The notes beneath the pieces were generated by a model, which was not told the origin of the DNA, made no database searches, and saw only the letters and a list, made by a program, of their open reading frames with translations. Of a stretch of 64,000 nt of DNA, positions 1 through 8,058 are shown piece after piece. This stretch comes from Bog-473 sp963838835 (GTDB taxonomy: Bacteria > Actinomycetota > Acidimicrobiia > Acidimicrobiales > RAAP-2). The DNA is taken from the NCBI GenBank assembly GCA_963838835.1, contig CAWITA010000006.1, positions 1-64,000 of the forward strand, in the 5' to 3' direction. Position 1 is the stretch's first letter; each line of letters begins with the position of its first letter. The position numbers and the translations under genes are program-made.

Positions 1-573
1 GGCGGGCCCGGTCCGAAACCCACCAGGAAGACCTCGACTGAGGCCACGCAGACGATGAAGATGGGGAACGCCGCCTCCTCGAAGGTCCACTGGGTGATGG
101 TGAGCAGCAGGATCGCCATCGAGATGACCGCGCCCAGGTAGGAGTACACGGTCTCCGTGTCGGGATGGGTCCAGCTCTTCATCAAGGTGGGGATCCCAGC
201 CAGGAAGTCCGCGGCGATGGCGGCAGAAATGGCCAGGATCCCGTTGCTGGTCACCAGCCAGACGACGGTGCCGACGACCGACATGACGCCGCAGGCGTAA
301 TCGACGCGCCGGATCCTCCACACTGCACCCGGGCTGTGGAACGACCCGATGAAAACCAGCAGCGGCATGAAGCCGATCATGAAGGTCGGTAGGGCGCGCA
401 GCCCCACTCCGTCGTCGAATTCGACGGCGGCGGCGAGCAGGGGCGCGAAGGCCCACAGCAGCCACGTCACGCGGTTGGGCTTCGTACGTCCCCCGCAGGG
501 TGTCCCGCAGGTATACGGCGGTGCCCAGCGCTCCGATTGCCGTCCCGAAGAAGACCCAATTGACGTTGATCAC
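1..573 (-). pseudogene. integral membrane protein, frameshifted and cut by the window edge
   Basis: Reading the minus strand from a GTG at 573 gives a hydrophobic start (INVNWVFFGTAIGALG) and a YLRDTLRG segment. Near 483-488 (an extra T in cgtacg) the frame breaks. The next frame continues as KPNRVTWLLWAFAPLLAAAVEF and runs as a multi-helix membrane protein to base 1, with further segments such as MIGFMPLLVFIGSF and MAILLLTITQWTF. I know similar small uncharacterised membrane proteins with a KPNRVTW motif but no function for them. The alternating hydrophobic segments in one consistent reading support a real gene; the single-base break is probably a sequence error. The 3' end lies outside the window. 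Confidence 0.6.
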
Positions 574-720
574 CGCCGGACAGTCTGCAGTGCGTCGGGC
601 TCGTCGTCATTCCTCCAGGGCGACACCGCTCGCCCGCCTCGGGCCGCTAGCTTCGGACCGAGGGTCGTCCCCGAAGGAGAGCGCCGGTGGAGCCTTACCA
701 TCCGCAGCAGAGCGACCGCC

Positions 721-2538
721 GTGGCTGAGCTCCTCCTGGTCGCGTTCCTGGGCGGACTGATCACCGGGCTATCCCCGTGCATCGTTCCGGTCATCCCCGT
801 GATCATGGCGGGGGGCTCCACCGGCACGAGCAGGTCCCGCCCCTACGTGATCATTGCCGGCTTGGTGGTCAGCTTCAGCCTGTCGGTACTCTTCGCCTCG
901 TCGCTGCTCAGCTTCCTCCATCTCCCTCAGGATCTCCTTTTCTGGCTGGGCGTCGCCCTACTCGGGCTGCTGTCGGTCGGGCTCTTGGTCCCACAGGTGG
1001 GCGAGGTCATCGAGCGCCCCTTCGCCCGCCTCGGTGCCTCTCGCTATGCCAGCGAGGGAAGCGGCTTCGTCCTCGGTCTGAGCCTCGGCCTGGTGTTCGT
1101 GCCATGCGCCGGTCCGGTACTGACGGCAATCTCGGTGGCGGCCGCCCACCACCGAGTGGGCGCGACCTCGCTCCTGGTCACGCTCTTCTATGCGCTGGGC
1201 GTGACGATCCCGCTGTTGATCTTGGCCGTGGTGGCCCAGCGCGCCACCATCTCGTGGTCGTCGCTCCGCAACCATCTGCCCACCGTCCGTCGAGTGGCGG
1301 GCGTCGTCCTGGGCATCACAACGTTGGCCATCGCCTTCAACTGGCTGGGCGCCTTGCAGCGAGACGTCCCCGGCTACACGACTGCGCTCGAGGACCACAT
1401 CGAGTCCACCAATTCGGCGTGCACCCAGCTGCAACATCTGAGCGGAGAGCACCAGAACCAGTTCGCCGCGGCCAACGCACGGTTAGAGGGAAAGAAGGCG
1501 ACGTGTTCGGCGACCGACACGGGCAATTCCCAGAGCGGGCATCTGGCCGCCGGGACGACGACGACCACGACCACTCCGCCGACGCGCGGCACCTCAGCGC
1601 GGAAGACGGCCGTGTTCATGGCCAGCAAGACGAACCTGCCCAACCTCGGACGGGCCCCGAACTTCACGGGTATCACGGCATGGTTCAATACCCCGGGCGA
1701 CCAGCCGCTGTCCCTGAGTGAATTACGCGACAAGGTTGTCCTGGTCGACTTCTGGACCTACTCGTGCATCAATTGCCAGCGCGCGCTTCCTCACGTCGAG
1801 GGCTGGTACAACGACTACAAGAAGGACGGCCTCGTGGTGGTTGGCGTCTCTTCCCCCGAGTTCGCGTTCGAGCACGTCGTGTCCAACGTGGAGAGTGCGG
1901 CGGGAGATCTCGGCATCCACTACCCGGTCGCCGTCGACGACAACTTGGCCACCTGGGACGCCTACAACAACGAGTACTGGCCGGCGGACTACCTGATCGA
2001 CCCGACGGGAGTGGTACGCGCCTACAACTTCGGCGAGGGTGGCTATGGCTCCATGGAGAGCAACATCCGGAACTTGCTCTCCGCCAACGGCGTCGCGAAC
2101 CTACCGCCGCGGACCGATGTCCCCGACAAGACGCCGACCAGCGACGCCATCACCCCTGAGAGCTACGTGGGCTACAACCGCCTGGACAACGAGGTCGGCA
2201 CCTCGGTCGCACCGGACAAGACCATCGTGTACCACGCACCCTCGACCATCGCGTCGAACAGCCTCGCCTTTGGCGGCACGTGGACGGTCCACAGCGAGGA
2301 GGCGAGCGCGGGATCGGATGCCACACTCGGCCTCCAATTCACTGCGGACGACGTGTACCTCGTGATGAGCGGACAGGGTACCGTCGGCGTTTCCTACAAC
2401 GGTCGTCACCTGACCACGGTGACGGTTGCTGGCATCCCCAGGCTCTACACGCTGTTCTCGAGCGGTGCGTTGCAAACGGGCGTGTTGACGCTGACCGTCT
2501 CACCCGGTATCGAGGCCTACGACTTCACGTTCGGTTAG
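721..2538 (+). CDS. DipZ-like protein: CcdA membrane domain fused to thioredoxin-like and C-terminal beta domain
   Basis: Probable membrane thiol-disulfide protein that passes electrons from cytoplasmic thioredoxin to an extracytoplasmic thioredoxin-like domain (as known for CcdA/DsbD/DipZ). Residues 1-215 are a CcdA/DsbD-type bundle with the paired cysteine motifs LSPCIVPVIPV and FVPCAGPVLTAI. A Thr-rich linker follows. A redoxin domain carries the active site SCINC near residue 346, and the last ~100 residues match the C-terminal domain of mycobacterial DipZ. The frame stays open upstream to 349, but that part overlaps the minus-strand membrane gene, so I start at the GTG at 721, directly before the first transmembrane segment. 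No good ribosome site precedes it (an AAGGAG-like tract lies about 40 bases upstream), so the start is uncertain. Confidence 0.8.
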   Translation: MAELLLVAFLGGLITGLSPCIVPVIPVIMAGGSTGTSRSRPYVIIAGLVVSFSLSVLFASSLLSFLHLPQDLLFWLGVALLGLLSVGLLVPQVGEVIERPFARLGASRYASEGSGFVLGLSLGLVFVPCAGPVLTAISVAAAHHRVGATSLLVTLFYALGVTIPLLILAVVAQRATISWSSLRNHLPTVRRVAGVVLGITTLAIAFNWLGALQRDVPGYTTALEDHIESTNSACTQLQHLSGEHQNQFAAANARLEGKKATCSATDTGNSQSGHLAAGTTTTTTTPPTRGTSARKTAVFMASKTNLPNLGRAPNFTGITAWFNTPGDQPLSLSELRDKVVLVDFWTYSCINCQRALPHVEGWYNDYKKDGLVVVGVSSPEFAFEHVVSNVESAAGDLGIHYPVAVDDNLATWDAYNNEYWPADYLIDPTGVVRAYNFGEGGYGSMESNIRNLLSANGVANLPPRTDVPDKTPTSDAITPESYVGYNRLDNEVGTSVAPDKTIVYHAPSTIASNSLAFGGTWTVHSEEASAGSDATLGLQFTADDVYLVMSGQGTVGVSYNGRHLTTVTVAGIPRLYTLFSSGALQTGVLTLTVSPGIEAYDFTFG

Positions 2539-2579
2539 CCCCGCGACCCAGGTCAGCATCGTGATTGACGATCTTCCTT

Positions 2580-2596
2580 CGGGGAATAGATCCCCG
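2580..2596. terminator. small hairpin between convergent genes
   Basis: CGGGGA and TCCCCG form a 6-bp stem with a 5-base loop in the gap between the convergent dipZ-like and acyl-CoA synthetase genes. A perfect 14-bp palindrome, GGTGACCGGTCACC, follows at 2629-2642. There is no U-tract on either side, so a terminator role is inferred from position only. Confidence 0.35.
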
Positions 2597-2741
2597 CGGG
2601 GCCTGAGGCCGAAGGGCAAGGCCGACCGGGTGACCGGTCACCTGAAGCCGGCCAATGAGAAGGTCATGGACGATGTTCGCACCGACACCAAAGGTTCGAA
2701 GGCGGTCGCCCCAATTTCCCCGTTTTTCAGTTGACGGATTG

Positions 2742-4355
2742 TCAGTTGATGGCTCGCTCCTTGCCGGCCCAGTAAGACGCCCGGAGCTCGCGCTTGAGGA
2801 TCTTCCCCGAGGGATTGCGTGGCAGCACGTCGACCGCCTCGACCGAAGTCGGGCACTTGTAATGGGCCAGACGGCTGCGGCAATGCGCGATGACGCCCGC
2901 CGGATCGAATGGCGCGTCGGGAGCGAGGACGACAATGGCCTTCACTGTCTCCCCCCAGGTGTCGTCGGGGACACCGATGACTGCCGCATCGGCGATGGCG
3001 GGGTGTGACAAGAGCACGTTCTCGACTTCGGCGGGGTAGATGTTCTCGCCCCCACTGACGACCATGTCCTTGATCCGGTCGTGGAGATACAGGTAGCCCT
3101 CGGCGTCGAAGTACCCGGCATCACCCGTGCGGAGCCACCCCTGAGCATCCGTGGTCGCCGCCGTCTCGGTTGGCTTCCCCCAGTAGCCCGCCATGTTGTA
3201 CGGCGACCGGGTCCAGATCTCCCCGACCGCACCGAGGTCGACATCCGTGCCCGTGTCCGGGTCGACCACCCGTAGCTCCACGGAGTCGTGCGGCCTGCCG
3301 GCCGAGCGCAACAGGCCACGTCGGGGGCCATCGGGATCGTGATCCTCGAAGGGCAGCGCCGTGATGGCCCCCGTCGTCTCGGTCATCCCGTAGACCTGGC
3401 AGAAGCCGCAGCCGAACGCCGTCATGCACTTGACCAGGACGTTCTCGGCGATGGGCGATGCGCCGTAGAAGATGAGCCGGAGGCTCGTGAGATCGGTGGT
3501 GGCCAAGGAGGGCGACGCCAAGAGGAGCATCAGAACGGCCGGCACGACGAACATCTCGGTGACCTGCTCAGTGGCGATCAGCTCCAGCAGCAGGGCTGGT
3601 TCGACGTCGCGCAAGATGATCGACTTCCCGCCACGCGACATGGCGCACAGCGCCCAGCCCGAGCCGCCGATGTGGAACAGCGGCATCGCAACCAGGCTCA
3701 CCGTGTCCCGAGAGATGCTGAAGGTCACCCCTGCCGCCCCGATGGCCGTGGACAGGTTGGCGTTGGTCAACATGACGCCTTTGGGCAGCCCGGTCGTGCC
3801 CGAGGTGTACAGCTGCATGCTCACCTCATCGGGACCGCCGATGTGACCGGGGTCCTCGGCCGGGCACCCTTCGATCCATGCTTCGTAGGAAAGGGCGCGA
3901 GGATCGCGACACAGAGGTCCATCGCCACCCTGCTCTATCACCACGATGCGCTCGACCGCCAAGAGTCCGCTCGGCATGGCGGCCAGCGCCGGCAGGTAGT
4001 CGCGGTGGATCGCCAGAACGCGTGCGCGGGAATCGTCGATGACCGCCGCCATCTCTGCGGGCGCCAGGCGCCAATTGACCGCCACATTCACGGCGCCGAT
4101 CAGTGAGCCCCCGAAGAGAAAATCGAAGTACGCCAGTCCGTTGCGGTCGAGGAAAGCAACGCGATCGTCGATGCCGATCCCGTCGCGTTTCGCCGCCTGT
4201 GCGACACGGCAGGCCGCATTGAGCTGGTCGCTCCAGGTGCGCCGTTCCGCTCCCAGCACGAGCATCTCGTCGTCGGGAAGGACCCGCGCCAAGTACCGAA
4301 TCAAACCAGCCACCGTGTACCGGTCTCGCTCGCTGACAGTGACGCTCGATGGCAC
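2742..4355 (-). CDS. fatty-acid/aryl acyl-CoA synthetase (AMP-forming)
   Basis: ANL-superfamily ligase of 537 residues, the usual length: activates a carboxylic acid with ATP and CoA through an acyl-adenylate. The P-loop signature YTSGTTGLPKGVM, the VYGMTETTGAI stretch, the hinge region WLRTGDAGYFDAEGYLYLHDR with KDMVVSGGENIYP, and a C-terminal PSGKILKREL catalytic lysine motif are all present, so the enzyme looks intact. It starts at an ATG at 4355. The gene stands alone: convergent with the DipZ-like gene and divergent from the Rpf-like gene across a 613-base gap. Substrate chain length cannot be told; the family includes medium- and long-chain, cyclohexane-carboxylate and aryl-acid ligases. 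Confidence 0.9.
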   Translation of the reverse strand: MPSSVTVSERDRYTVAGLIRYLARVLPDDEMLVLGAERRTWSDQLNAACRVAQAAKRDGIGIDDRVAFLDRNGLAYFDFLFGGSLIGAVNVAVNWRLAPAEMAAVIDDSRARVLAIHRDYLPALAAMPSGLLAVERIVVIEQGGDGPLCRDPRALSYEAWIEGCPAEDPGHIGGPDEVSMQLYTSGTTGLPKGVMLTNANLSTAIGAAGVTFSISRDTVSLVAMPLFHIGGSGWALCAMSRGGKSIILRDVEPALLLELIATEQVTEMFVVPAVLMLLLASPSLATTDLTSLRLIFYGASPIAENVLVKCMTAFGCGFCQVYGMTETTGAITALPFEDHDPDGPRRGLLRSAGRPHDSVELRVVDPDTGTDVDLGAVGEIWTRSPYNMAGYWGKPTETAATTDAQGWLRTGDAGYFDAEGYLYLHDRIKDMVVSGGENIYPAEVENVLLSHPAIADAAVIGVPDDTWGETVKAIVVLAPDAPFDPAGVIAHCRSRLAHYKCPTSVEAVDVLPRNPSGKILKRELRASYWAGKERAIN

Positions 4356-4968
4356 CGTTGACCTCCCCGCTGTCGCCGTTCCGACGGGACCCTACGCAGC
4401 GCACCGACGGCGCTGCACCTGGGCGCGGAGCCAGAAACACGTTCTTACGCGCTGAGCGTTGCTACTGGTCAGGGGCTTTTCTTCAGAAATTGAAAACATT
4501 TTTACGTTCCCTATTGACTCAAATACACGGCCTCCACCTGGGCTTTGTGCTTTTCGTCACAAACTCTTCTCCTAAAACCCCAGTTCAAAAGCCCGTTTGA
4601 CGACGAGGGTGGCATCTCTTAACCCTGCTGCTACATTGAGCGCCGCAAAGATCGGATCGGACTTTCAGTTGCATGCCGCCGGCAGAGTGTGCGGCTACAT
4701 AAAGCAAACAGCAGGGCCGGTCTGATCCACTCAGAGATACCAAGGTCACGACGCGCCATCCCGCCGGCACGTCAAGACCACGAAATCGAGGCACGACACC
4801 CAGGACCATTCCAGGGGCTGTACACAACCGGCCGCACACCCTGCGGCGAAGAGCCAGAACGGACGATGCCTTCCCGCTCGCCGTTCGGGGCGCGAATGCA
4901 ATGGCCGGAGCCCGCCAACACCGAGCAGAGCCTGACGCGCACCAGCGCGCCCGACGAAGGGAGGTGCC
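4356..4968. other. 613-base AT-rich intergenic region upstream of the Rpf-like gene
   Basis: No convincing gene lies here. Bases about 4440-4610 are much richer in A and T than the surroundings. They contain a possible plus-strand promoter, TTGAAA (4490-4495), 16 bases, TATTGA (4512-4517). The next 350 bases are normal GC and would form a long untranslated leader for the Rpf-like gene at 4969. Long leaders before rpf genes in Actinobacteria often carry a cyclic-di-AMP (ydaO-type) riboswitch. I looked for its conserved core and did not find it. Confidence 0.4.
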
Positions 4969-5688
4969 ATGCGGATCCGCATTGCACTCACGACGGCGGT
5001 GGCCGTCATTGCCATTACCGCAGTATTTTTCAGTCTGTACAGAAGTAGCCCCGAAGCTTCGGCACGGGGAACCCGCCACGAGGCGGTCAGCCAACATACG
5101 GCAAAAAAGATCGACCTCAAATTGATGTCGTACCAGGCCCGGCAGGCCGCCAAGTTGGCGAACTTGTACCAAGCCGTGACGGTCCACGAGGAGGAGGCCA
5201 ACTACCTCAAGGAGGTCGCCTTCTACAAGGACCTCGCCTTCTTCAAGGACATCACCTTCTACAAGGACCTCGCCTTCTTCGAGGCGGTGGCGGCGCAGAA
5301 GCAGGAACAACAAGCACCAGCGCCGACAACTGCCCCTCCCCCGACCCAATCTGCGCCGCCAGCGCCAGCGCCAACGCCGGCGCCCGCGCCGCCGGCGGCT
5401 CCAGCACCCGCACCGGAGCCGGCTCCGGCTCTCGCCACCGGCTCGTCGGATGCCACCAGCACCAACACGCCAGATTGGGTTTGCATCCGCGAGCACGAAT
5501 CGGGCGACAACTACGCCGAGGGTGGCGGCGGTGCGTATCAGTTCGAGTTGGAGACTTGGCAGTCGCTGACCGGGTTGCCCTCACCCGCTGAGGACTACCC
5601 GCCGTCGGTCCAGGACGCGGCCGCGCTCCAGCTGTACGCGCAGCGGGGCTGGGAGCCCTGGACGACGCGCTACGTCTGCGGGCTCTGA
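4969..5688 (+). CDS. secreted resuscitation-promoting-factor-like transglycosylase
   Basis: 239-residue exported protein. An N-terminal hydrophobic segment (IALTTAVAVIAITAVFF) acts as signal or anchor. Next come a charged helical stretch (residues ~35-110) containing repeated FYKDLAFF units, a Pro/Ala-rich linker (~110-165), and a C-terminal Rpf-like lysozyme domain: WVCIREHESGDNY, then GGGAYQFELETWQSL, with two cysteines. By comparison with Rpf proteins, E177 in HESGDNY is the expected catalytic glutamate. The family cleaves peptidoglycan and stimulates regrowth from dormancy. The ATG is preceded by GGGAGGTGCC. It stands alone, divergent from the acyl-CoA synthetase. The helical repeat region is unusual and may bind the wall or a partner (inference). 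Confidence 0.82.
   Translation: MRIRIALTTAVAVIAITAVFFSLYRSSPEASARGTRHEAVSQHTAKKIDLKLMSYQARQAAKLANLYQAVTVHEEEANYLKEVAFYKDLAFFKDITFYKDLAFFEAVAAQKQEQQAPAPTTAPPPTQSAPPAPAPTPAPAPPAAPAPAPEPAPALATGSSDATSTNTPDWVCIREHESGDNYAEGGGGAYQFELETWQSLTGLPSPAEDYPPSVQDAAALQLYAQRGWEPWTTRYVCGL
5219..5280 (+). repeat. 26-base direct repeat inside the Rpf-like gene
   Basis: A perfect 26-base unit at 5219-5244 recurs at 5255-5280 (period 36 bases), encoding FYKDLAFF twice with a related FKDITF between. The nucleotide identity suggests a recent internal duplication; such a tract could change length by slippage or recombination. Confidence 0.85.
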
Positions 5689-5698
5689 CGTTCGTCCG

Positions 5699-6070
5699 CT
5701 ACCCCTCGAACATGGCGGTCACCTGCGCCATGTCGAAGTAGTCCCGCCATGCGGTGATCTTCCCGTCAGAAACGTGGAAGGCGCCCATGACGGGCAAGGG
5801 GGCGGTCTTGCCCTTGATGGTGAACCTGTCCGTCCGCTCGGTCAGCACGGTCTCCCCGTCGCTGGCCAAGTGGTGGACCTCGAATTCCAGGCCCTCACAC
5901 ATGTTGACGAACATGTCGATCACCCCCATCGTGGCCTCGATGCCCTCGGCCGGCTCCATCGGGATGTTGTGATAGACGATGTCGTCCGCGAAGAAGCTGC
6001 GCAGCACCTCGGGGTCCCGCGTGCTCGCCGCGGCGCAGAAGTCTCGCACGACCTGCTCGGCGCTGGGCAT
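5699..6070 (-). CDS. SnoaL / limonene-epoxide-hydrolase-like (NTF2 fold) protein
   Basis: 123 residues with the cone-shaped NTF2 fold pattern: AEQVVRDFCAAASTRDPEVLRSFFADDIVYHNIPMEP at the start and HVSDGKITAWRDYFDMAQV at the end, typical of the limonene-1,2-epoxide hydrolase-like branch. Members hydrolyse epoxides or bind small hydrophobic molecules; the WRDYFD motif carries the Arg-Asp pair of that family. The ATG at 6070 follows GAGAGGAGAGCC, so I prefer it over a longer frame that opens at 6103. Divergent from the nucleosidase gene at 6115. Substrate unknown. Confidence 0.75.
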   Translation of the reverse strand: MPSAEQVVRDFCAAASTRDPEVLRSFFADDIVYHNIPMEPAEGIEATMGVIDMFVNMCEGLEFEVHHLASDGETVLTERTDRFTIKGKTAPLPVMGAFHVSDGKITAWRDYFDMAQVTAMFEG

Positions 6071-6114
6071 GGCTCTCCTCTCGCTGGTGGGCGGCTGCTC
6101 CACGCTAGCGAAGG

Positions 6115-6845
6115 ATGGGCAATGATGAGGAGGTGACGACCCCGAACAAACGGGTAGTTGTCCTGGCCCCGATGCGGCCCGAGCTCAAGGCCATCGTCAC
6201 GTCCTTCGGGCTGCGGCCGACAGACCAAGACCCCGTCTTCAGTCATGCCGGTGCCGCCGGCACCTGGTCCGTCGTGACACTCGTCACCGGCATGGGTCCC
6301 GCCCTGGCCCGCGAGGCCACGCGCCGGGCACTCGCGACCGGACCCTGCGAGCACGTCATGGTCGTCGGCATCGCAGGCGGGCTCGACCCGGATCTTCCCG
6401 TCGGCTCGCTCATGGTCCCGAGTCGCGTGCAGCTCTACCCCGACGGACCCGAGTACCACGCGCACCCCTTGCCGCCCCGGGAGGCTGCCGGCGGACTGAT
6501 GACGACCGAGGGGCTCTTCGAGGACGACGAGATCTGGCGCCCCATTCTCCAACGTGGCTTTGGGGCCGTGGACATGGAGGCCGCGGGGGTGGCGGAGGTC
6601 TGCGAGGACGCAGGCGTGGCCTGGTCGGTGTACCGCGGCATCAGCGACCGGCCGGACGAGCACATCGTGGACCAGGCCGTCTTCGGGTTGAGCAAACCCG
6701 ACGGCTCGGCGGACCCGGTCGCCCTGGCCAAATACCTGGCGCGCGACCCCGGCGCGCCAAGGCACTCGCACACCTCAACCGGTGCATGCAGGCGGCGGCG
6801 CGCCTCGCCGCTGATGCGGCGTTCGCTGACCTGACGGGAGGCTAA
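6115..6845 (+). CDS. nucleoside phosphorylase-like protein (MTA/SAH nucleosidase family), 3' frameshift
   Basis: PNP/UDP-phosphorylase superfamily, probably a purine nucleosidase or nucleoside phosphorylase. It starts VVVLAPMRPELKAIV, has MVVGIAGGLDPDLPVGSLMVP, and carries the family's FGAVDMEAAGVAEVC motif, whose Met-Glu pair binds ribose. The uninterrupted frame ends at 6834 in a basic tail that looks unnatural. Shifting frame near 6755-6761 instead gives ALAHLNRCMQAAARLAADAAF to a TAA at 6843-6845, a natural helical ending that stops against the kdpD stop codon. I therefore extend the gene to 6845 and treat the shift as a likely sequence error. Confidence 0.7.
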
Positions 6846-7990
6846 CCGTCCTCGTCTTCCGTCGGCGGCCGTCCGTTGGGCTCCTCCCGCCGTGCGATCA
6901 CGTGGAGATCGATGTCGTTCTCCGAGGCCATGCGGAGGATCTGCTGTATCACCGAGCCCCGGGTTATGGACTGCCAGCGAGTCAGCCGCGAGGTGCCGAC
7001 CACGATCTGGGTGATCTGCTGGTCGACGGCGGCGGCGAAGATCGTCTTCGCCACGTCGTCCCCCTGCGCCGTCTGCCACGTGCCGCCGACGGCCCTGACA
7101 AGATCCTCGAGCTCGGTCGTGCTGCCCCTCGACTCGTCGCCATCGTCCGTCACGACGTGGATGGCGATGAGGGGGGCCTTGACGCGGGCGGCGATGCGGG
7201 CCGCGCGCCTGATCACCGAGGCGTTCCCGGGCGCACCGGTCACGGCCACCATGATCCGCTCGGTCGTCTCCCACAGCTCGCCGGCGGCGCCACGCGAGCG
7301 GAGGAACTCCAGGAGCTCCTCCTCGGTCTCGTCGGCCACGAAGCGCAGCGAGAGCTCGCGCAGCGCCACGAGGTTCTCGGCCCGGAAGAACCCGTTCAGC
7401 GCGGCGGGGACCTTGGACTCCGGGTAGATGTTGCCGTGCAGCATCCGGCGCCGCAGCTGGTCGGCGGAAGAGTCGATCAGCTCGAGCTGGTCGGCCCGCC
7501 GTACCACCCAGTCGGGCACGCGTTCGCGGACGTCAACGCCGGTGATCCGCTCGACGGCGTCGGCGAGCGACTCGATGTGCTGCACATTGACGGTGGTGAT
7601 GACCGCGACGCCGGCGTCGAGGATCTCGAGCACGTCCTCCCAGCGTTTCTCGTGTCGGCCTGAGCCCGGCACGTTGGTGTGCGCCAGCTCATCGATGAGC
7701 ACGACCTCGGGTTTGCGGGCAAGGACGGCGTCGAGGTCCATCTCCTCCCAGGTCGAATTGCGGTACTCCACCTTCTTGCGTGGGACGACCGGTAGGTCGC
7801 GGATCTGCTCCAAGGTGTAGGGGCGCTTGTGGGTCTCGACGAACCCCACCACGACGTCGGCGCCGCGCTGAAAGCGCCGCCAGCCCTCGTCGAGCATGGC
7901 GCACGTCTTGCCAACGCCCGCTGCCGCGCCGAGGTAGACACGGAACCGCCCGGTCGGGCGTACCCCCTCGTCTTCGCCGCTCTTGCTCAT
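6842..7990 (-). CDS. kdpD: KdpD N-terminal sensor domain protein (no kinase part)
   Basis: 382 residues covering only the cytoplasmic N-terminal half of classical KdpD: the KdpD domain with Walker A GAAAGVGKT and Walker B VVLIDELAHTN (residues ~15-225), then a universal-stress-protein domain (MVAVTGAPGNASVI to about 370). No transmembrane or histidine-kinase part follows; the protein ends in an acidic tail. The start is the ATG at 7990 after AAAGGTGGAG, not an upstream GTG. It is divergent, 68 bases apart, from a gene encoding the missing C-terminal half. In E. coli this region senses ATP and K+ state and modulates the kinase. Here it presumably acts in trans on the partner kinase (inference). 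Confidence 0.88.
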   Translation of the reverse strand: MSKSGEDEGVRPTGRFRVYLGAAAGVGKTCAMLDEGWRRFQRGADVVVGFVETHKRPYTLEQIRDLPVVPRKKVEYRNSTWEEMDLDAVLARKPEVVLIDELAHTNVPGSGRHEKRWEDVLEILDAGVAVITTVNVQHIESLADAVERITGVDVRERVPDWVVRRADQLELIDSSADQLRRRMLHGNIYPESKVPAALNGFFRAENLVALRELSLRFVADETEEELLEFLRSRGAAGELWETTERIMVAVTGAPGNASVIRRAARIAARVKAPLIAIHVVTDDGDESRGSTTELEDLVRAVGGTWQTAQGDDVAKTIFAAAVDQQITQIVVGTSRLTRWQSITRGSVIQQILRMASENDIDLHVIARREEPNGRPPTEDEDG

Positions 7991-8058
7991 CTCCACCTTT
8001 CGCCGGGCCCCGTCGATGCGTCGGTACACTCAGAAGACGCTCCGAAGGACGGAAAGTT

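Noticed and set aside
349..720. N-terminal extension of the DipZ-like protein
   Set aside because: Overlaps the minus-strand membrane gene and has no signal or domain; hydrophobic CcdA sequence begins only at 721.
4600..4968. ydaO-type cyclic-di-AMP riboswitch before the Rpf-like gene
   Set aside because: Expected by analogy, but the conserved core segments could not be found on reading the sequence.
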